A stretch of 64,000 bases of DNA, taken from contig VIIQ02000127.1 in NCBI GenBank assembly GCA_007449985.2, positions 124,001 to 188,000 on the forward strand, read 5' to 3'. The translations under genes and the position numbers were made by a program. The DNA is from Desmodesmus armatus. Lineage: Eukaryota; Chlorophyta; Chlorophyceae; Sphaeropleales; Scenedesmaceae. The notes under the pieces are model-generated. The model saw nothing but the letters and a program-made list of their open reading frames with translations, searched no databases and was not told where the DNA came from. This document shows, piece after piece, positions 58,149-64,000 of this stretch. Position 1 is the stretch's first letter, and each line of letters opens with the position of its first letter.

Positions 58149-58690
58149 CTCCCCCAACTCCCCAAGCCTTGATTCTTCAACAAGTTGTTGTGCAGTGCAA
58201 GGACAAGGTGTGAAGAGGAGGGGAAGTGCGGACTGAGGGGGTCGAGGGACAGACGTACTTTGGGTTGGTAAAAGGAGGGCAGTGGGGGGGTTGTGTAAAA
58301 GGAGGGCACGGGGGCAGTGAGGGGGTTGAGGGCACGGGGGCAGTGAGGGGGTTGAGGGAAGGGAGGGCAAGTGGGCAATTAGGCGACCGAGGGGGTCGAA
58401 GGGGGGTCGAAGGGAAAGACGGCAATGAGGGGGGTGGAGGGAAGCCAGGGGGTTGAACAACAGAGAGGGGGTTGAACAAAGCGAGGGGATTGAGCAAAGC
58501 GAGGGGGCTGATGAGGGAAGCAAGGGGGTGAGGGAGATGAGGAAGGTGAGGGAGATGTGGCAGATGTGGAGGGTGAGAGAAGTGAGGGAGGTGTGGGGTT
58601 GAGGGAGATGTGGGAGATGAGGGGGATGAGGGAGATGTGGGGATTTAGGGGGTTGAGCAAAATGAGGGAGACCCGTGCACATGCAGCAGC
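58149..58690. repeat. G-rich degenerate repeats
   Basis: Irregular GGGGGTTGAGGG and GGGGCAGTGAGGGG units, then GATGAGGGAGATGTGGG units on the plus strand (about 58500-58665). The orientation is opposite to the array at 57703-58148. No gene recognised. Confidence 0.6.
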
Positions 58691-58693
58691 CCG

Positions 58694-58776
58694 AGTACCA
58701 GCCCCCCCCCCCCCCCCCCAGCAGCAGCAGCACTTCCAGCAGCAGCAGCAGCACTTCCAGCAGCAGCAGCAGCACT

Positions 58777-58811
<35 letters not shown>

Positions 58812-58928
58812 CAGCAGCACAACGTGGGCCCCAGCAGCAGCACCATGCAGAGCTCCGCCCTGATGCCCGCGCCAGATGTGCTGTTACCCCAGTGTTCGGT
58901 CATACACATGGGTGGTATCCGTGTGTGA
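58694..58928 (+). other. Poly-Pro/poly-Gln ORF fragment, possibly an exon
   Basis: ATGCAGCAGCCCGAGTACCA is followed by a long C-run and (CAG)n interrupted by CACTTC. Depending on the number of Cs the frame reads poly-Q with HF interruptions, meets one TAG in place of CAG at about 58808, and then continues as ordinary protein sequence (SSALMPAPDVLLPQCSV) to TGA about 58928. This looks like the end of a real Gln-rich protein, broken by the homopolymer or a nonsense change. No domain is visible and it may be chance. Confidence 0.25.
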
Positions 58929-59267
58929 TCACGGCACTTCCTGAATTCAGGTCAGGGGTTGATGAAGGCTTGCAGTGGTGGTCATTGTGCGTGATCCTGT
59001 TGGCCTGATCGCCAGGCTTTATTGGTGTGGCAGGTCATTTGAGTACAACAGGCTGTGGTGATACACGGCACTGTTGCACTGTGGCACAAGTGAGTGGTGC
59101 TACCAGCTGGCAACAATGATTGTTGTGCAACAGCACTCACAGAAGCAGTATGTTTCCAGGTCGAGGTGATGATGTACTGTATGTAAGTATGCAGTAACAC
59201 TGTGCTGTTGGATGTATGTGTGGATGTGCATGCTGCATGTGAGGCTGTGAATAAGTGTTGTGCTGTG

Positions 59268-59314
59268 CAGTAGTGCTGTGTTGCACAGTACTGCTGTGCA
59301 GCACAGCACTACTG
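59268..59314. repeat. 21-bp-stem hairpin
   Basis: CAGTAGTGCTGTG + T + TGCACAG, loop TACTG, CTGTGCA + G + CACAGCACTACTG. Twenty of 21 positions pair. It sits at the left edge of the right-hand minisatellite. It could be a small-RNA precursor or a cruciform; no evidence decides. Confidence 0.7.
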
Positions 59315-62300
59315 TGCTGTGCAGACCCAGCAGCGGCTCTGTGTGGGAAATGTGGGAGATGCGGGGGATGAGGGGGATGAGGGGGATGAGGGAGATGTGG
59401 GGGATGAGGGAGATGTGGGGGATGAGGGAGATGTGGGGGATGAGGGAGATGCGGGGGATGAGGGAGATGTGGGGGATGAGGGAGATGTGGGGGATGAGGG
59501 GGATGAGGGAGATGTGGGGGATGAGGGAGATGCGGGGGATGAGGGAGATGTGGGGGATGAGGGAGATGCGGGGGATGAGGGAGATGTGGGGGATGAGGGG
59601 GATGAGGGGGATGAGGGGTATGTGGGGCATGAGGCAGATGAGGGGGATGTGGGGGATGAGGGGGATGTGGGGCATGAGGGAGATGAGACATATGTGGGGG
59701 ATGAGGGAGATGTGGGGGATGAGGGGTATGAGGCAGATGTGGGGGATGAGGGAGATGTGGGGGATGAGGGCAATGAGGGAGATGTGGGTATGAGGGAGAT
59801 GTGGGGCACGAGGGAGATGTGGGGCATGAGGGAGATGAGGCAGATGTGGGAGATGTGGGGGATGAGGGGGGTGAGGGAGATGTGGGGCATGAGGGAGATG
59901 TGGGGGATGAGGGAGATGTGGGGGATGAGGGAGATGTGGGGGATGAGGGGTTTGAGGGAGATGAGGCAGATGAGGGGGATGAGGGAGATGAGGGAAATGC
60001 TGCTGAGTTTGTTCATAGTAGTTTTGCAAATAATACCCGCACTATGAACTATGAGAATAATGCACAGAAAACGTTGATGATGGAATAAGTCGGCCTGCGC
60101 AGCCAGCAGCTGCCGCACCACTGAACATTTGCCCTCACGCACTGCCAGGTGAAGGGCTGTCATTCCGTGTTCTGCAGCAGCATCGACATCTGCCTGTGCC
60201 TCCAACAACAGCTGCACTGTAGCGGTGTGTCCCGTCTGGGCTGCATAGTGCAGAGCTGTGTAGTCAGCTTCGTCAGCAACACCTACTGAGGCATGCCATT
60301 CCAAGAGGAGCTGCACCACAGCAGTGTGGCCGTTGACAGCTGCCTCGTGCAGGGCTGACCCATCTGCAGCATCGACTACAGCCTGAGCACGCAGCAGCTG
60401 CAGCACCACTGCAGTGTGACCATGATGCGCAGCAGCGTGCAGTGCTGTCCACCCGTCTGTATCAGCAGCATTGACGTCTGCATGTGCATCCAGAAGCAAC
60501 TGCACTATTCCCAGGTGACCCTCCTGTGCGGCAACTTGCAGGCCTGTCCAGCCTGCTGCATTGGCAGTGTCCACTTCTGCCTGTGCCTCCAACAGCAGCT
60601 GCACTGTTGTGTTGTGACCCCGCTCGGCTGCGTAGTGCAGAGCTGTGCAGCCTTTTGTGTCAGCAACACCTACTGCAGCCTGCCACTGCAAGAGGAGCTG
60701 CACCACAGCAGTGTGGCCGTTGTAGGCTGCCTCTATCAGGGCTGTGAACCCCTCTGCGGTAGCAGCATTGACCTCTGCCTGTGCATCCAGAAGCATCTGT
60801 GCAACTGCCAGACGACCCTTCTGCGCCGCACAATGCAGTGCTGTCCGGCCCTCTGCATCAACAGCCCCAATTGCTGCACCAGCACCTAGCAACTGTTGCA
60901 CCACTGCGCTGTGTCCCTGCATGGCCGCGTAGTGCATAGCTGTGCAGCCGTTTGTGCCAGCAACACCTGTTGTGGCCTGCCGTTCCAAGAGGAGCTGCAC
61001 CACAGCAGTGTGCCCCTTGTAGGCTGCCTCAATCAGAGCTGTGGACCCCTCTGAGTCAGCAGCATTGACTTCTGCCTGTGCATCCAGGAGCATGTGCGCA
61101 ATTGCCAGATGACCCTCAGCTGCCGCACGATGCAGTGCAGTGTAGCCTTTGACAGTAACAGCCCCAACTGCTGCATCAGCACCTAGCAGCTGTTGCACCA
61201 CTGCGCTGTGTCCCTGCATGGCCGCATAGTGCAGAGCTGTGTAGCCGTCTGCATCAGCAACATCTGTTGCGGCATGCCACTGCAAGAGGAGCTGCACCAC
61301 AGCATTGTGGCCCTTGTAAGCTGCTTCAATCAGAGCTGTGGACCCCTGTGAGGTAGCAGCATTGACTGCTGCCTGTGCATCCCGAAGCATCTGTGCTACT
61401 GCCAAATTGCCGTCCGCTGCCGCACGATGCAGTGCTGTGTAGCCCTCTGCATCAACAGCCCCAACTGCGGCACCAGCACCTAGCAGCAGCTGCTGCACTG
61501 TCGTGGTGTGACCCTGCTTGGCTGCAAAATGCAGCGCGGTGTAGCCGTCTACATCCGCAGCATCTATTGAGGCTTGCCGCTGCAGGAGGAGCTGCACCAT
61601 AGCTGTTTCACCCTCGTAGGCTGCCTCTATCAGGGCTGTGGACCTCTCTGCTGTAGCAGCATTGACTTCTGCCTGTGCATCCAGAAGCATCTGCGCTACT
61701 GCCAGATGACCTGTCGCTGCCGCGCGATGCAGTGCTGTAAAGCCCTCTGCATCAACAGCCCCAACTGCGGCACCAGCACCCAGCAGCTGTTGCACCACTG
61801 CGCTGTGTCCCTGCATGGCTGCATAGTGCAGAGCTGTGTAGCCGTTTGTGCCAGCAACACCTGTTGTGGCCTGCCGCCCCAAGAGGAGCTGCACCACAGC
61901 TGTTTCACCCTGGCAGGCTGCCTCTATCAGGGCTGTGGACCCCTCTGAGTCAGCAGCATTGACATCTGCATGTGCATCCAGAAGCAGCTGCACAACTGGC
62001 AGGTGACCCGCATCTGCCGCAACATGCAGGGCTGTTATGCCATCTGTATCAGCAGCCCTGGTTGCTGCACCAGCGCCTAGCAGCTGCTGCACCACTGTAG
62101 CTTGGCCTTTAGAGGCGGCACGGTGCAGGGCTGTACGCCCCTGTGCATCAGCGGCGCCCGTTGCTGTGGCAGCATCCAACAGCAGCTGCACCACTGCAGT
62201 GTGGGTTCCGCTATCTGCCAGCACTGCCACTGCTGCAGGCATGTCACGTTTCATCCAAGCTCTCAATACCACTGTGGCCAGCTCTGCATGCCCTGCTGTT

Positions 62301-63325
62301 GCAGCTGCCTTAGCTGCACCTGCCATGCCATCAACTGCCAACTGGGGAGCGGCCAGCAGGAGCTGCACAATCTCCATGTGGCCGGCTGCTGCTGCCTGGC
62401 ACAACGGTGTGGGCTGCTTAGCGGTGCGGGCGTTTGGGTCTGCCTGGGCAGCCAGCAGCAGCTGCACTACTGCAGTGTGACCAAAAACCGCTGCCATATA
62501 CAGGGCTGTCCACCCGTCTGCATCGGCCGCATCAACGTCTGCATGTGCATCCAACAGCAGCTGCACCGTTGCAGTGCAACCGCCACACGCCGCCGCACGC
62601 AGGGCTGTCCACTCGTCCGTATCAGCAGTATCAACTTCTGCCTGTGCATCCAGCAGCAGCTGCACCATTGAAGGGTGTCCCTCCCCGGCTGCACAGATCA
62701 GAGCTGTGCACCCATTGCTGGCAGCAGCAATGACTAGTGCCTTAGCACGCAGCAGCGTCAGTGCCGCTGCAGTGCGACCCTCATTTGCCGCATAGAGCAA
62801 TGCTGTCCACCCTTCTTTATCAGTAGCATCGACTTCTGCGTGTGCATCCAGTAGTGTCTGCACCACTGCTGAGTGACCCTCCTGCGCTGCAAAATGCAGG
62901 GCTGTCACGCCCTCTGCATCATCAACAGCCCCAACTGCTGCGCCAGCACGCAGCAGCTGCTGAACTGCTGCAAGATGGCCCTCATAGGCTGCATAGTGCA
63001 GTGCTGTTTGTCCCTGTGCATCAGTGGCCTCTAGTGCTGCGTCAGCATCCAGCAGCAGCTGCACAACAGCAGTGTGGTTGCGCTCTGCTGCCTTGTGAAG
63101 GGCTGTGCAGCCCTCTGAGTCAGCAGCATCAACAGCTGCCCCTGCAGCTAGCAACCGTTGCACCACTGCAGTGTGATCTTGCTCTGCTGCCTTGTGTAGG
63201 GCTGTGCATCCCTGCTCGTCTGCGGCATCCACTGATGCACCTGCCACGATCTGCTGTTCTACTGCTGTTGCATCGCCATCTGCTGCTGCGGAGTGAAGAG
63301 CCTCCCAAGCGGATGCGGCCGCCAT
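59309..63325 (-). CDS. Long ankyrin-repeat protein with minisatellite-encoded tail
   Basis: Single open frame of 1338 residues from the ATG at 63325 (MAAASAWEALHSAAADGD). I count about 31 ankyrin repeats of 33 residues (x-TALHxAA-x-GHxAVVQLLL). Repeats 1-10 are followed by a non-ankyrin spacer of about 40 residues (AAPQLAVDGMAGAAKAA), then about 21 more. Repeats 13-25 are arranged in units of three (TALHYAAMQGH, TALHRAAATGH, TALIEAAYEGE). Ankyrin arrays bind proteins; there is no additional domain, signal peptide or membrane segment. After the last repeat (MTALHLAVREGKCSVVRQLL, about 60100) the frame runs straight into the GA-rich minisatellite and codes about 255 residues of ISLIPH- and SPSSPTS-type sequence to 59309. 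The real protein may end earlier through an unrecognised splice. Confidence 0.75.
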   Translation of the reverse strand: MAAASAWEALHSAAADGDATAVEQQIVAGASVDAADEQGCTALHKAAEQDHTAVVQRLLAAGAAVDAADSEGCTALHKAAERNHTAVVQLLLDADAALEATDAQGQTALHYAAYEGHLAAVQQLLRAGAAVGAVDDAEGVTALHFAAQEGHSAVVQTLLDAHAEVDATDKEGWTALLYAANEGRTAAALTLLRAKALVIAAASNGCTALICAAGEGHPSMVQLLLDAQAEVDTADTDEWTALRAAACGGCTATVQLLLDAHADVDAADADGWTALYMAAVFGHTAVVQLLLAAQADPNARTAKQPTPLCQAAAAGHMEIVQLLLAAPQLAVDGMAGAAKAAATAGHAELATVVLRAWMKRDMPAAVAVLADSGTHTAVVQLLLDAATATGAADAQGRTALHRAASKGQATVVQQLLGAGAATRAADTDGITALHVAADAGHLPVVQLLLDAHADVNAADSEGSTALIEAACQGETAVVQLLLGRQATTGVAGTNGYTALHYAAMQGHSAVVQQLLGAGAAVGAVDAEGFTALHRAAATGHLAVAQMLLDAQAEVNAATAERSTALIEAAYEGETAMVQLLLQRQASIDAADVDGYTALHFAAKQGHTTTVQQLLLGAGAAVGAVDAEGYTALHRAAADGNLAVAQMLRDAQAAVNAATSQGSTALIEAAYKGHNAVVQLLLQWHAATDVADADGYTALHYAAMQGHSAVVQQLLGADAAVGAVTVKGYTALHRAAAEGHLAIAHMLLDAQAEVNAADSEGSTALIEAAYKGHTAVVQLLLERQATTGVAGTNGCTAMHYAAMQGHSAVVQQLLGAGAAIGAVDAEGRTALHCAAQKGRLAVAQMLLDAQAEVNAATAEGFTALIEAAYNGHTAVVQLLLQWQAAVGVADTKGCTALHYAAERGHNTTVQLLLEAQAEVDTANAAGWTGLQVAAQEGHLGIVQLLLDAHADVNAADTDGWTALHAAAHHGHTAVVLQLLRAQAVVDAADGSALHEAAVNGHTAVVQLLLEWHASVGVADEADYTALHYAAQTGHTATVQLLLEAQADVDAAAEHGMTALHLAVREGKCSVVRQLLAAQADLFHHQRFLCIILIVHSAGIICKTTMNKLSSISLISLIPLICLISLKPLIPHISLIPHISLIPHISLMPHISLTPLIPHISHICLISLMPHISLVPHISLIPTSPSLPSSPTSPSSPTSASYPSSPTSPSSPTYVSSPSCPTSPSSPTSPSSASCPTYPSSPSSPSSPTSPSSPASPSSPTSPSSPASPSSPTSPSSPSSPTSPSSPTSPSSPASPSSPTSPSSPTSPSSPTSPSSPSSPSSPASPTFPTQSRCWVCTAQ
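59338..60000. repeat. Minisatellite, G-rich on the plus strand
   Basis: About 660 bp of 18-bp units GGGGGATGAGGGAGATGT with variants. It is the reverse complement of the array at 57703-58148. The runs of five and three Gs give strong G-quadruplex potential on the plus strand. The unit length is a multiple of three, so every frame on both strands stays open. Confidence 0.9.
60725..61945. repeat. Higher-order repeat of about 297-300 bp inside the ankyrin gene
   Basis: The landmark GCTGTGGACCCCTCTGAGTC or close variants recurs near 60740, 61040, 61338, 61636 and 61933. Each unit holds three ankyrin repeats in the same order, giving about four consecutive units. Confidence 0.8.
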
Positions 63326-64000
63326 TGCGTTTGTCTTCGTAAAATATTTGGCAAGCAAACGAGCAGCAAACCCCGACGCCAAGGCAAGCGGTCAAGGCGA
63401 TGTGACGTGTGTGACGTTCGTCGTCAGCAGCGACGATGTGTGACATATTTTGGATCAAACATGCCGACATGCAGATATCAGCTATCAAGTAAGTGAATAC
63501 GGACATTTTGATGTGTGGGGTAGCCCCCCTCCCTTGTGAGCAACGGACGTGTCATATCAGTGGGCAGAAGGAGTTGCTGGGTGGGCAGAAGGAGGAGTCC
63601 GCCCCAACTCCCAGGAGGGGGCGCCGACACCAATAATTGCCTACCCCTCTTGCCTACTGTAGTAGAAGCGCATGGCTAAAAACTCCCATCTGGCCGCCCG
63701 AGGCATGTCTCAGGTACATGCCACCCCCCGGGGGGGATGCATTTCCACTGGCATACTTTTGCACGCTTGGCCTGATGGTCGAGAACGATGTTACTGCTGG
63801 CCCCCCTGCAAACAAGCAGCAGCATCCCCCCTGGCATTGTGAGGCTGCTTTTGCAAGCAAAGCTTGCGCAACCTGCTTTTGCACATATTTCCACCAGTGG
63901 GGTATTACCATTGCGTATTATGTGAGGTAGTACCCCCCCCCCCCCCCGTGTTGTCCGTTTCAGGCCTGGCAAATGATTTCATAGCAGCTGTCGGGGAACT
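63326..64000. other. Upstream region of the ankyrin gene
   Basis: The frame of the ankyrin gene stays open about 57 bases beyond the ATG without another ATG. A GC-rich block with GTGGGCAGAAGGAG repeated twice lies at about 63560-63596. A C-run of about 16 lies at 63933-63948. No other gene is seen. Confidence 0.5.

Noticed and set aside
58119..58909. Minus-strand ORFs rich in Leu, Cys or Pro opposite the CAG tract
   Set aside because: They are translations of CTG and CCC repeats; no ordinary protein sequence is attached.
57656..60088. Long ORFs on both strands coding GDEGDV, REMWGM, PHPPHL or SLIPHI repeats
   Set aside because: The 9/18-bp unit is a multiple of three without stop codons, so every frame is open; only the minus frame continuous with the ankyrin gene has any claim.

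Overview
The window is nuclear DNA of a eukaryote, most likely a chlorophyte green alga of the Chlamydomonadales or a related chlorophycean group. The reasons are moderate GC with pervasive CAG/CTG runs coding poly-Q and poly-A, many short exons split by GT-AG introns whose acceptors are nearly always TGCAG or CTGCAG, plant-type plastid and lipid genes, multi-copy MYND-finger and ankyrin genes, TGTAA-type signals downstream of some genes, and TTTAGGG telomere-like stretches. The species is not determined. Nothing suggests bacterial, organellar or viral DNA. Exons were placed by hand so that phases join, and protein lengths below are sums of those exons.

Layout. 1-1066 (+): C-terminal part of a MYND-finger protein with a one-base frameshift. 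1067-5996: no gene seen. 6237-7241 (-): intronless F-box/LRR gene, with its frame reopening after an in-frame TAA. 8447-12341 (-): 11-exon PLP enzyme of the Cys/Met metabolism family. 13012-14747 (-): 5-exon divergent PAP2 (DUF212) membrane protein. 15768-19580 (-): 8-exon SET-domain, Rubisco-LSMT-like plastid protein. 20067-21645 (+): 5-exon METTL21-like lysine methyltransferase. 23808-26129 (-): 6-exon ethanolamine/choline phosphotransferase. 26680-29544 (+): 9-exon HUS1 checkpoint clamp subunit. 30788-34210 (-): 2-exon MYND-finger protein related to the first gene. 36033-41342 (-): bacterial-type NADP-malic enzyme. 41668-45087 (-): EF-hand plus cyclic-nucleotide-binding protein, possibly the N-terminal part of the malic enzyme gene. 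46302-52357 (-): ankyrin/coiled-coil/poly-Q/RING protein. 53482-55943 (+): 7-exon class I methyltransferase with a likely transit peptide. 56207-57318 (-): ankyrin gene remnant. 57327-60000: foldback element, two oppositely oriented GA-rich minisatellites and a poly-Q ORF. 59309-63325 (-): very long ankyrin gene whose frame runs into the right-hand minisatellite.

Most genes are unrelated housekeeping functions: sulfur amino acid metabolism, PE/PC synthesis, malate decarboxylation, DNA-damage checkpoint and protein methylation. Two divergent pairs share intergenic promoters (15768/20067 and 23808/26680). The most interesting points are a possible EF-hand/cNMP-binding/malic-enzyme fusion with RRxS sites in a lineage-specific insert, a SET protein that has lost its usual catalytic motifs, and the repeat-driven ankyrin locus at the right end. 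At least five coding frames are broken by single-base changes in homopolymers, which looks more like residual long-read assembly error than pseudogenization.
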